Part shown: positions 33,979-41,823 of the stretch, piece after piece
Numbering within the stretch: the stretch's first letter is position 1
Layout: each line of letters opens with the position of its first letter
DNA from: Pseudovibrio zosterae
Lineage (GTDB): Bacteria; Pseudomonadota; Alphaproteobacteria; Rhizobiales; Stappiaceae
Length of the DNA stretch: 64,000 nucleotides
Reading direction: 5' to 3'
Assembly (NCBI RefSeq): GCF_033843645.1
Contig: NZ_JAWXVZ010000016.1
Span: 1-64,000, forward strand
Notes under the pieces: model-generated
Seen by the model: the letters and a program-made list of their open reading frames with translations, nothing else
Databases searched by the model: none
What the model was told of the DNA's origin: nothing
Translations under genes and position numbers: made by a program

Positions 33979-34770
33979 ATGCCGAAGCCAAGTGCAGGCA
34001 AAACCAAACGCAAGCCGCGCGCTCAGAACGCGCCGCCCACCGGGCCCGGGCGTTATGCGGGGCGTTCGGGAACGTCTATCGCCGATATCATCCATGATGC
34101 TCTCCGAGCGGCAATCCTGACCACGGAACTGGTGCCCGGTACCTTGATCAGCGAGACCGAACTTGCCAAGAAGCATGGCGTAAGCCGTACGCCGGTCCGC
34201 GAAGCGGTGCTTAGGCTTTCAGAGGAAAAGCTCGTGGAGGTTGCGCCCAAGTCCGGAACCTTTGTGGCGCGGATACCGCTTTCCGCCTTGCCGGAAGCGC
34301 TGTTGGTGCGGCAGGCCTTGGAAGAGGTCACCGTGAAAGCTGCCATCAAGTTCGGTCAGCCCAGCGATTTCCTTGCATTGGAAGCGTTGATCGAGAAGCA
34401 GCAGGAAGCCATTGATCGCGGCGACCGTCAGGCGCTTCATGATGCGGATGATGCGTTTCATGCCGGCATTGCGGCGGCTGGTGGCTATTCCGGCATCTGG
34501 GAGCTGATCACGCAGGTCAAGGTTCACGTGGATCGGTATCGCCGCCTTGCCATGCTGGATATGGAGCGCCTTGGCTCTGTGATTGAGGAACACCGCACGC
34601 TGTTGCAGGCCATGCGGGCCGGGGATGTGGGGGCGGCTGTGGGTGCGATGGCGCTACATCTGGACAAGCTGCGTACCGACATGAGCCATTTCAAAAGCGT
34701 GAAGCCGGAATTCTTCATCCATGATGTGGATCTTCTGGAGCAGTTTCAGCGCGCGCCCTGGTCTGCTTGA
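33979..34770 (+). CDS. GntR-family regulator (FCD domain)
   Basis: A 263-aa regulator with a basic, Pro-rich N-terminal extension (KPSAGKTKRKPRAQNAPP), then a GntR winged helix (LISETELAKKHGVSRTPVRE, LRLSEEKLVEVAPKSGTFVA) and an FCD ligand domain. The frame begins at a TTG (33958); ATG 33979 with CCGGAG 8 bases before it is the better start. It is divergent from the PfkB kinase and probably controls it and itself through the TGTAT-N5-ATACA repeat. The lysine/arginine-rich tail before the DNA-binding domain is longer than usual. Confidence 0.88.
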   Translation: MPKPSAGKTKRKPRAQNAPPTGPGRYAGRSGTSIADIIHDALRAAILTTELVPGTLISETELAKKHGVSRTPVREAVLRLSEEKLVEVAPKSGTFVARIPLSALPEALLVRQALEEVTVKAAIKFGQPSDFLALEALIEKQQEAIDRGDRQALHDADDAFHAGIAAAGGYSGIWELITQVKVHVDRYRRLAMLDMERLGSVIEEHRTLLQAMRAGDVGAAVGAMALHLDKLRTDMSHFKSVKPEFFIHDVDLLEQFQRAPWSA

Positions 34771-35217
34771 AGCAGTGTCTGGACCTGTTCTCAGGCCGTG
34801 ATCTGCCGACCATTTCAGCGCAGGATTCGTTCGTTCGGCTCCAGTTAAGCCCTATGAACTTCATGTGAAGGTTGGAACTATTACAAAGATTTTCACAGAA
34901 AATCTGCCCTGCCTAAAATCGCAAAATCAGTATTTGTACTAAAATATCTTGAGGCGACCTCAGCTTGCCTCAAGAACACTCAGGCGGCCAATTATTAGGT
35001 CTATCTATCTGAAAATAAGATTAAATTTGACTTATAAAGCGCTTTGGGGTGCGAAGAACAGCGTAAGTAACGGTGCTTGGAAAGCGATATGCCTTCCATC
35101 GGGCCAGTTTTTGATTGGGCTGGTTGTTTGCGTTTTACAGTTCAGTGCTGTAGCACTTCGAGCCCGGTAGTTGAAAATCAGTCTTCTCATCAGTTGCGTT
35201 CAAAGAACGGTCAGTAA
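34771..35217. other. Intergenic region, GntR / P1 peptidase
   Basis: 447 bp, increasingly AT-rich, with no supported gene. It carries one perfect inverted repeat, AGATTTTC-ACA-GAAAATCT (34887-34905), without a U-run, so more likely an operator or weak hairpin than a terminator. A 73-aa open frame at 34949-35170 has no ribosome site or family resemblance. Confidence 0.5.
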
Positions 35218-36270
35218 ATGCAGAGCCCGCTTCTCTCCCATGCCAAGCATCCCGTAGGAACGCTTCCGCATGGTCCACTGGATACCATCTGTGACGTGCC
35301 AGGCGTACGCGTCGGCCACCATACGCTCTCCCAAGGGATGATACAAACGGGTGTTACAGCGCTGACCATCGGCGATGAAAACCCTTTTCATTTCAAAACC
35401 CGCGCCGCCGTTCATGTGTTCAATGGTTTTGGCAAAAGCGCCGGGCTTGTCCAAGTGGAAGAATTGGGCCAGCTGGAGACCCCCGTTGTCTTGACCAACA
35501 CGTTGAGCGTTGGTGCGGCCAGCGAAGGGGTCGTACGCTACATGTTGGAGCGCACGCCGGAGATCGGCCGAGAGGCTGGCACAGTCAACCCGCTGGTGTT
35601 TGAGTGCAACGACGGTTACCTGAACAACATTCGCGCTCTGGCCGTGCGGCCTGAACATGTGGAGTTGGCGCTGGGCGCAGCCTCGAAAAACTTCGAGCAG
35701 GGCTCGGTGGGCGCAGGGCGGGGCATGTCTGCCTTCGGCCTCAAGGGTGGGATCGGCAGCGCTTCGCGCCAGATCACCGTTGGCGGCAGGCTTTATGTTG
35801 TTGGGGCATTGGTGCTGACCAACATGGGGCGGATGCCGGACTTCATCATGAATGGTTTGGACCTGGGGTTCCAGCTTGAGCACGCCGTTGACGACGATGT
35901 GCATGGCGCGGAAAAGGGGTCGATCATCATGATCGTGGGCACCAACCTGCCGCTTTCCGAGCGTCAGTTGAAGCGTGTTGCCAAACGCACCGGCGTGGCA
36001 CTGGCCAGAACCGGCTCTTACATGGGGCATGGCAGCGGCGATATCGCCATGGCGTTCACCACCGCCGATCCGATTCCGAACAAGTCTCGCAAGCAATTTC
36101 AGAGTATTCAGCAGCTCGATGAGGGCCGCATGGACCGGGTGTTCCGGGCGACCGTGGATGCCACGGAAGCGGCCATTTTGAACTCGATGCTGGCAGCAGA
36201 AACGGTGATTGGGCGCGAAAACCACGTACGCCGCGGGCTTTGGGAAGTGCTCGAAGACCTGAGCATCTGA
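35218..36270 (+). CDS. P1-family peptidase (DmpA/BapA-like aminopeptidase)
   Basis: A 350-aa Ntn-type peptidase of the DmpA/L-aminopeptidase D-esterase family. These proteins cut themselves into two chains, freeing the N-terminal nucleophile. The site is visible as GHGSGDIAMAF, with cleavage expected between Gly272 and Ser273. Other family blocks are ICDVPGVRVGHHTL (24-37), LTNTLSVGAASEGVVRYML (92-110) and GSVGAGRGMSAFGLKGGIGS (162-181). There is no signal peptide, so it is probably cytoplasmic. It would release N-terminal or beta-amino-acid residues from small peptides. It stands alone, 115 bp before the helicase gene. Confidence 0.9.
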   Translation: MQSPLLSHAKHPVGTLPHGPLDTICDVPGVRVGHHTLSQGMIQTGVTALTIGDENPFHFKTRAAVHVFNGFGKSAGLVQVEELGQLETPVVLTNTLSVGAASEGVVRYMLERTPEIGREAGTVNPLVFECNDGYLNNIRALAVRPEHVELALGAASKNFEQGSVGAGRGMSAFGLKGGIGSASRQITVGGRLYVVGALVLTNMGRMPDFIMNGLDLGFQLEHAVDDDVHGAEKGSIIMIVGTNLPLSERQLKRVAKRTGVALARTGSYMGHGSGDIAMAFTTADPIPNKSRKQFQSIQQLDEGRMDRVFRATVDATEAAILNSMLAAETVIGRENHVRRGLWEVLEDLSI

Positions 36271-36385
36271 TTGATTTCTTCAGGTTTCCAACTCGCCTGT
36301 GAACCGATCAATAAAAACGCGCGACTTCTGGCGGCTCTATCGTTTATTACCGAAGGTCTGATCTAGGCAATGCAGGGGTAAAGGT

Positions 36386-37495
36386 ATGGAGTGGTCACCG
36401 CAACAGGACCAGGCACTGACTGAAGCCGCCAACTGGCTCCGTGGGGGCGGCAAGCAGGTGTTCAGGCTGTTCGGGTTTGCTGGAACCGGCAAGACTACCC
36501 TTGCGCGCCACTTGGCGGAGGGCATCGACGGTGATGTGGCTTTCGGTGCCTTTACCGGCAAAGCGGCACACGTTCTGCGCCAAAAGGGCTGTTGGGACGC
36601 CTCTACCATTCACTCTCTGATTTACCGTCCTCGCGGCACCAAAAAGGACGAGGAAGAGGAGGATGAGGGCCCTCAGTTCGCGATCAACCGTGACAGTCCT
36701 GCTGCCAAGGTAGACCTCATCATCATTGATGAATGCTCCATGGTGGACGAGGAACTTGGCCGCGACCTGCTTTCTTTTGGCAAGAAGGTGCTGGTGCTGG
36801 GCGATCCGGCGCAGCTGCCCCCGGTAAAGGGCGGTGGTTTCTTCACCGACGCCGAGCCGGACATGATGCTGACTGAAGTGCACCGTCAGGCGAAGGATAA
36901 CCCGATTGTGCGTATGTCCATGACCATTCGCGACGGCGGTGAGCTGGAGATTGGTGAGTATGGCGAGAGCGCCATTATCACCCGCCGGGACATCAACAAG
37001 GACATCATTCTATCCTCGGATCAGGTGCTGGTGGGCACCAACAAAACCCGCCGTCTTTACAACAATCGCATTCGCGATTTGATGGGCTTTACCACCCAGA
37101 TGCCTGCAGTGGGCGACAAGTTGGTGTGCCTGCGCAACGACAAGCAGAAGGGCCTTCTGAACGGCGGCCTTTGGAATGTGAAACGGCTGCGCCCGCCAAG
37201 GGGCAACACCATCCGCTTTGATGTGGTTTCGGAAGACGATCTTGCCAAAACCGCCGTGCAGGTGAAGGTGCTGCCAGCGATGTTCGAGGAGGGCGGCGAC
37301 CAGCTTCCCTATGCCATCCGCCGCCGCGCCGACGAGTTTGACTTTGGTTACGCGCTGACCGTGCACAAATCTCAGGGTTCGCAATGGGATAAGGTGGTGT
37401 TGTTTGACGAGAGCTGGGCATTCCGTGAGCACCAGCAGCGCTGGCTCTACACCGCCGTAACCCGTGCCGCCAAGCAGATTACTGTGGTTCGCTGA
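36386..37495 (+). CDS. RecD-like ATP-dependent DNA helicase (SF1B)
   Basis: A 369-aa helicase of the RecD/Dda type. Motif I is GFAGTGKTTL (about 30-39), motif Ia GAFTGKAAHVLR, motif II IIIDECSMVD (about 112-121), motif III GDPAQLPPV, motif IV region EVHRQ, motif V/VI YALTVHKSQGSQWDKVV and YTAVTRAAKQ. An acidic insert KKDEEEEDEG follows motif Ia. It is much shorter than RecD of RecBCD and lacks its N-terminal part, so it is a stand-alone 5'-3' helicase, probably in repair or replication. The start has AGGGGT upstream. It converges with the AT-rich nuclease-like gene. Confidence 0.88.
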   Translation: MEWSPQQDQALTEAANWLRGGGKQVFRLFGFAGTGKTTLARHLAEGIDGDVAFGAFTGKAAHVLRQKGCWDASTIHSLIYRPRGTKKDEEEEDEGPQFAINRDSPAAKVDLIIIDECSMVDEELGRDLLSFGKKVLVLGDPAQLPPVKGGGFFTDAEPDMMLTEVHRQAKDNPIVRMSMTIRDGGELEIGEYGESAIITRRDINKDIILSSDQVLVGTNKTRRLYNNRIRDLMGFTTQMPAVGDKLVCLRNDKQKGLLNGGLWNVKRLRPPRGNTIRFDVVSEDDLAKTAVQVKVLPAMFEEGGDQLPYAIRRRADEFDFGYALTVHKSQGSQWDKVVLFDESWAFREHQQRWLYTAVTRAAKQITVVR

Positions 37496-37555
37496 GCAGC
37501 CAAAATCTAAAGCTCTTTGCTATAAACCTCTTTTTAGAAGAGGCGGGTCTAGCTA

Positions 37556-38623
37556 TTACTTAACATGCAATGGAATATTCATATTCCTTATAAATTTTTG
37601 AACGTCTTCTTTCGTTGGCCTGAGTGTGTCCAGTGGTATTCCTCTCTCGGATAACTCGATTTGGATATGAGTCCTTGCTTTAAGGATTTCTTTTATTTGT
37701 TCTTTTGATAGGCTTGAAGGAGATTCTATTAGAAGTGCTCCGTAAAATATTGTTCTGCGCCATAAATATGCTAATTCGCTGTCACTTAAATACTGCATAT
37801 AAGGATTTTTTCGATAGTTTTGCTCCCATGCTTTCTGCTCTGTCAATCTCGTGGGCGCATTTTCAATTCGAATGAAGCCTGAGTAGTTTGGCGGTAGCTC
37901 AGGAACATCAAAAAGCTCTGTGCGACTTTTCCAAGACCTTGCGAGTCGAGAGATGACCTCATCCAATGAGGTAGCGTGCGTGGAGTGGCTAGCTTTCATT
38001 ACATGTATGGGAAAAGATGCAGTATTGGCCCGCACCAATGCGTGCATTTCGGTAAAAAACAAGACAGCGTCAATTGCCTCTTTTTTTTGGGGATGGTTAG
38101 CAGAGTAATTATGTAATTCTTTAGAAACAATGAACCTGACAGTATCGGGATCGTACTCTTCGTGACCTTCATTGGTGAGAATGAGAATCTTGTGTGAAGC
38201 TGAAGGATTTTTTTGTGCAAAGGATGCCAATTGGCCCCTTGCTTTCTTAATGTGAGTTCTGATCGCTCGGCCTAAGCGGTCCGAAACTTTTGATTTGAAA
38301 CGAAGTGCATTTTCTGGTTCTAGATTTTTCAAAACACTTTGAAGAGGCCAGTCGCCATAAAAGCGTGGCAAATCAATCGATTCTTGCGATTGGTTTACGG
38401 CATTATCTATTCTCTCTTGAGGTGAGCCAGTTAAGCTTTTCATCTCAATCAGCAGTTCCCCCCCAAGGCATAAAAAATCGGGTCTTTTTTCAGTGTCTCC
38501 ATTTAGATCAAGCGAAAGACCCTCAAAGTCTCTAAGCAGCATTTCTTCTATGCGAGGCGATAACTCTTGGACATCCCCATTCCGTGTTACGAATATGCGA
38601 TCAGTGGTCTCCGCATTTGACAT
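37556..38623 (-). CDS. Unrecognised protein with PD-(D/E)xK-like nuclease motif, AT-rich gene
   Basis: A 355-aa soluble protein that I cannot assign to a named family. Residues 48-62 (RPDFLCLGGELLIEMKSL region) have the form P-D-x10-E-x-K, the catalytic pattern of PD-(D/E)xK nucleases: Pro48-Asp49, Glu60, Lys62, with preceding acidic residues at 26-27 as possible first-motif Glu. Later parts are helical and charged, with GHEEYDPDTVRFIVSKELHN and YMQYLSDSELAYLWRRTIFY. Its base composition is clearly richer in A+T than its neighbours, with many TTT/AAA runs, which suggests recent acquisition. It lies alone between a RecD-like helicase and tex. A nuclease in defence or DNA processing is a hypothesis only. 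Confidence 0.6.
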   Translation of the reverse strand: MSNAETTDRIFVTRNGDVQELSPRIEEMLLRDFEGLSLDLNGDTEKRPDFLCLGGELLIEMKSLTGSPQERIDNAVNQSQESIDLPRFYGDWPLQSVLKNLEPENALRFKSKVSDRLGRAIRTHIKKARGQLASFAQKNPSASHKILILTNEGHEEYDPDTVRFIVSKELHNYSANHPQKKEAIDAVLFFTEMHALVRANTASFPIHVMKASHSTHATSLDEVISRLARSWKSRTELFDVPELPPNYSGFIRIENAPTRLTEQKAWEQNYRKNPYMQYLSDSELAYLWRRTIFYGALLIESPSSLSKEQIKEILKARTHIQIELSERGIPLDTLRPTKEDVQKFIRNMNIPLHVK

Positions 38624-38846
38624 GAAAATTCCTTAAATATTGTGCCAGAAAAATCTTTGCGGTTGAATTTGAAAGCCGCAATGAGTTTACAACCGTCGTC
38701 CCAGTACAAAACGAACAGTGCAAAATTCGAAAGCGGACTGTGCGAAGTGTTGTATTAGATCTTTTGTTCCCGAAGTCCGAAGCGTAGTGTGCTCGCTTAC
38801 ATCTGCCATACGCTGGCTTTTTGAACAATCTAACTCATGGGACGAG

Positions 38847-41273
38847 ATGTCTGATACTGTTGCCTCTTCCTCTCCAACGAAAGCAAGCGCACTGGCGCCA
38901 GAGATAGCGCTGCGCATTTCAAGAAAAATTGCTGATGAGATCGGCTGTCAGGCCGGGCAGGTCAGCGCTGCAGTTCAGCTCTTGGATGAAGGCGCGACGG
39001 TGCCGTTCGTGGCGCGCTATCGTAAGGAAGCGACCGGCGGTCTGGATGATACGCAGCTGCGCACGCTGGAAGAGCGCTTGATTTACATGCGCGAGATGGA
39101 AGATCGCCGCAAGGCCATCGTGAAGTCCATCGATGAGCAGGGCAAACTGACCGACGAACTGGCAAAACAGATCGCCGCCGCAGACAGCAAGGCCACGCTG
39201 GAAGATCTTTACCTGCCCTACAAGAAAAAACGCCGTACCAAAGCGCAGATTGCCCGTGAGGCGGGCCTTGAGCCTCTGGCAGACCTGTTGCTCTCCGATC
39301 CGTCCAAGGTGCCGGAAGCGGAGGCGGGATCGTTCATTGATGCGGAAAAGGGCTTTGCCGACACCAAGGCGGTGCTTGATGGGGCGCGCCAGATCCTCAT
39401 GGAGCGGTTTTCAGAGAACGCTCAGCTGGTGGGGCGTTTGCGGTCGTATGTTGCCAAGGGCGGTGTTGTTCAGTCCAAGGTGGTTGAGGGCAAGGAGCAG
39501 GAAGGTGCGAAGTTCGCGGACTATTTCGACTATTCGGAGAACTGGTCGCGCATTCCAAGCCACCGAGCGCTGGCGCTGTTCCGGGGGCGCAATGAGGGCA
39601 TTCTCTCCGTTGATCTGACAATCGACGCCGATGACGTGTCCAAGGTGAAGCCGGTTGAGCAGATGATTGCCGATGCGGTGGGCATTGAAGATCGCGGGCG
39701 TCCTGCTGACAAGTGGCTCTCAGATGTGGTGCGCTGGACCTGGAAGGTGAAGATCGGCCTTCATGTGGAACTCGACCTCATGAGCGACCTGAAGGACCGC
39801 GCCGAGGAAGAGGCCATCAACGTGTTCGCCCGAAATCTGAAGGACCTGTTGTTGGCAGCGCCCGCAGGCAGCCGCACCACACTGGGCCTCGATCCGGGCA
39901 TTCGTACCGGTGTGAAGGTGGCCGTGGTAGACGCCACCGGCAAGCTGGTGGATACGGCAACCATCTATCCGTTCCAGCCGCGCAACGACGTGATGGGCTC
40001 CCTTGCTGTGCTCAAGGCGCTTGTTGCCAAGCATAACGTGAGCCTGATTGCCATCGGCAATGGGACAGCAAGCCGCGAAACCGACCGTTTGGCCGCTGAT
40101 CTTCTGAAGGAAATTCCCGCAGAGGTGCGCCCGATCAAAGTGATCGTGAACGAAGCGGGCGCTTCTGTTTATTCCGCTTCTGCGCTGGCAGCCAAGGAAA
40201 TGCCGGATGTGGATGTGTCCCTGCGCGGGGCGGCCTCCATCGCCCGTCGCCTTCAGGATCCGCTGGCTGAGCTTGTGAAGATCGAGCCCAAGTCCATCGG
40301 CGTTGGTCAGTACCAGCATGATGTGAACCAGACCAAGCTGGCCCGCGCGTTGGACGGGGTGGTGGAAGATGCGGTGAACGCGGTGGGCGTTGATCTCAAC
40401 ACCGCGTCCGCGCCGTTGCTATCCCGCATTTCTGGTCTCAGCGAAAGCCTTGCAAAGGCGGTGGTCGAGCAGCGCAATGCGATCGGCCGTTTCAAGAACC
40501 GCAAGGAACTGCTGAAAGTCGCGCGCCTTGGTCCGAAGGCTTTTGAGCAGTGTGCGGGCTTCTTGCGCATTGCCGACGGCGACAATCCGCTGGATGCTTC
40601 TTCAGTGCACCCGGAAGCCTATCCGGTGGCGCAAAAAATCGTGAAGGCTTGTGGCCGCGATCTGCGCCAGATCATGGGCTCCAATGTTCTGTCCAATCTG
40701 GACCCCAAGGAGTTCATTGACGACAAATTTGGCCTGCCGACCGTGAAGGACATCTTCTCCGAGTTGGAAAAGCCGGGCCGTGACCCGCGTCCGGAGTTCA
40801 AGACGGCGAGCCTGCAGGATGGTGTTGAGACCATCTCCGACCTGCGTCCGGGCATGATGCTGGAAGGCACGGTGACCAACGTGACCAATTTCGGGGCCTT
40901 TGTTGACATTGGTGTTCACCAAGACGGCCTTGTGCATGTGTCACAGCTGGCAGATCGGTTCGTTGATGACCCGCATCAGGTGGTCAAGGCTGGCGACATT
41001 GTGAAGGTGCGCGTTGTTGAGGTGGATGTGGCCCGCAAACGCATCGGCCTGACCATGAAAAAGGACAGCAGCGAAGCCCGTGAGCAGGTGCGCGAACGTC
41101 AGTCTCGTGACAACAACCAACGCGGTGGTGGGCGCGGCAATGGCCCACGCGGTGGCGGTCCACGCGGCGGTAACGCTCCGCGAGGTGGCAAGCCTCAGGG
41201 CGGCAATGACAGCGGAGCCAACAACGCAATGGCCGCTGCCTTGGCAGCCGCTTTCAATAAAGGCAAAAAGTAA
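38847..41273 (+). CDS. tex: Transcription accessory protein Tex
   Basis: An 808-aa RNA-binding protein of the Tex/Spt6 family. It has an N-terminal helical Tex region, a YqgF/RNase H-like domain at about 347-460 (TLGLDPGIRTGVKVAVVD), helix-hairpin-helix repeats (VGVDLNTASAPLLSRISGLS, RFKNRKELLKVARLGPKAFE), an S1 RNA-binding domain at about 667-740 (GMMLEGTVTNVTNFGAFVDI) and a Gly/Arg-rich tail of about 50 residues. The open frame extends 43 codons upstream; ATG 38847 (GGGACGAG before it) gives the usual MSDTV-type start, and the extra N-terminus is Cys-rich and unlike Tex. It is divergent from the nuclease-like gene. Confidence 0.93.
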   Translation: MSDTVASSSPTKASALAPEIALRISRKIADEIGCQAGQVSAAVQLLDEGATVPFVARYRKEATGGLDDTQLRTLEERLIYMREMEDRRKAIVKSIDEQGKLTDELAKQIAAADSKATLEDLYLPYKKKRRTKAQIAREAGLEPLADLLLSDPSKVPEAEAGSFIDAEKGFADTKAVLDGARQILMERFSENAQLVGRLRSYVAKGGVVQSKVVEGKEQEGAKFADYFDYSENWSRIPSHRALALFRGRNEGILSVDLTIDADDVSKVKPVEQMIADAVGIEDRGRPADKWLSDVVRWTWKVKIGLHVELDLMSDLKDRAEEEAINVFARNLKDLLLAAPAGSRTTLGLDPGIRTGVKVAVVDATGKLVDTATIYPFQPRNDVMGSLAVLKALVAKHNVSLIAIGNGTASRETDRLAADLLKEIPAEVRPIKVIVNEAGASVYSASALAAKEMPDVDVSLRGAASIARRLQDPLAELVKIEPKSIGVGQYQHDVNQTKLARALDGVVEDAVNAVGVDLNTASAPLLSRISGLSESLAKAVVEQRNAIGRFKNRKELLKVARLGPKAFEQCAGFLRIADGDNPLDASSVHPEAYPVAQKIVKACGRDLRQIMGSNVLSNLDPKEFIDDKFGLPTVKDIFSELEKPGRDPRPEFKTASLQDGVETISDLRPGMMLEGTVTNVTNFGAFVDIGVHQDGLVHVSQLADRFVDDPHQVVKAGDIVKVRVVEVDVARKRIGLTMKKDSSEAREQVRERQSRDNNQRGGGRGNGPRGGGPRGGNAPRGGKPQGGNDSGANNAMAAALAAAFNKGKK

Positions 41274-41287
41274 GCCGCATGCACGAG

Positions 41288-41313
41288 AAGGCGCTTTCGA
41301 GCGCCTTTTTTGC
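41288..41313 (+). terminator. Terminator of tex
   Basis: An 8-bp stem AAGGCGCT/AGCGCCTT with the stable TTCG tetraloop (41288-41307), followed by Ts. It lies 14 bp after the tex stop. Confidence 0.92.
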
Positions 41314-41335
41314 TCACAGTTCAAGGAGGGGCGTT

Positions 41336-41788
41336 TTGGAGACGCAGATCTATGTGGATGCCGATTCTTGCCCGGTGAAGGCTGAGGTCTACCGTGTGGC
41401 GGAGCGCTTCGGCCTCAAGGTGTTTGTGGTCGCCAATGCGTTCATGAATGTGCCGCGCGATCCGGATATCCGCCTTGTGGTGGTGAGTGAGGGACCGGAT
41501 GAGGCCGACAACTGGATTGCGGAACGTGCAAGCGCGCGCGATCTGGTGGTCACGCAGGACATCCCGCTGGCTTCACGCTGTGTGAAGGTCGGCGCTGCGG
41601 TTCTGTCGCCCAAGGGCAAGGAGTTTGATGAAAATTCCATCGGCATGGCACTGGCCACGCGGGATCTGAAAGAGGACTTGCGCTCGTTTGGTGAAATGAC
41701 GGGCGGTCCGCCGCCCTTTTCTCAAAAGGACAAGTCCAACTTCCTTCAGGCCATGGACCGGGTCTTGGTTCGCATCCTGAAGGGCTGA
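41336..41788 (+). CDS. YaiI/YqxD-family protein (DUF188)
   Basis: A 150-aa conserved protein of the YaiI/YqxD family, a PIN-like fold without proven function. The signature YVDADSCPVKAEVYRVAER opens the protein, and DLVVTQDIPLASRCV and PPPFSQKDKSNFLQAMDRVL follow. No ATG fits: AAGGAGGGG (41322-41330) lies 5 bases before TTG 41336, which yields LETQIYVDAD and the family's usual length. The in-frame ATG at 41279 would run through the tex terminator and is rejected. It is probably monocistronic, with terminators on both sides. Confidence 0.88.
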   Translation: METQIYVDADSCPVKAEVYRVAERFGLKVFVVANAFMNVPRDPDIRLVVVSEGPDEADNWIAERASARDLVVTQDIPLASRCVKVGAAVLSPKGKEFDENSIGMALATRDLKEDLRSFGEMTGGPPPFSQKDKSNFLQAMDRVLVRILKG

Positions 41789-41794
41789 TGCAAG

Positions 41795-41823
41795 AAAGGC
41801 GGGAACTGGTCCCGCCTTTTTGT
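41795..41823. terminator. Bidirectional terminator, YaiI gene / RNA helicase gene
   Basis: A perfect 10-bp stem AAAGGCGGGA/TCCCGCCTTT (41795-41804 with 41810-41819), 5-nt loop, T-run to the right and As to the left. It serves the plus-strand gene and the convergent helicase gene, whose stop at 41824 touches it. Confidence 0.88.

Noticed and set aside
34949..35170. 73-aa plus-strand open frame before the P1 peptidase
   Set aside because: AT-rich intergenic DNA, no ribosome site and no recognisable features.
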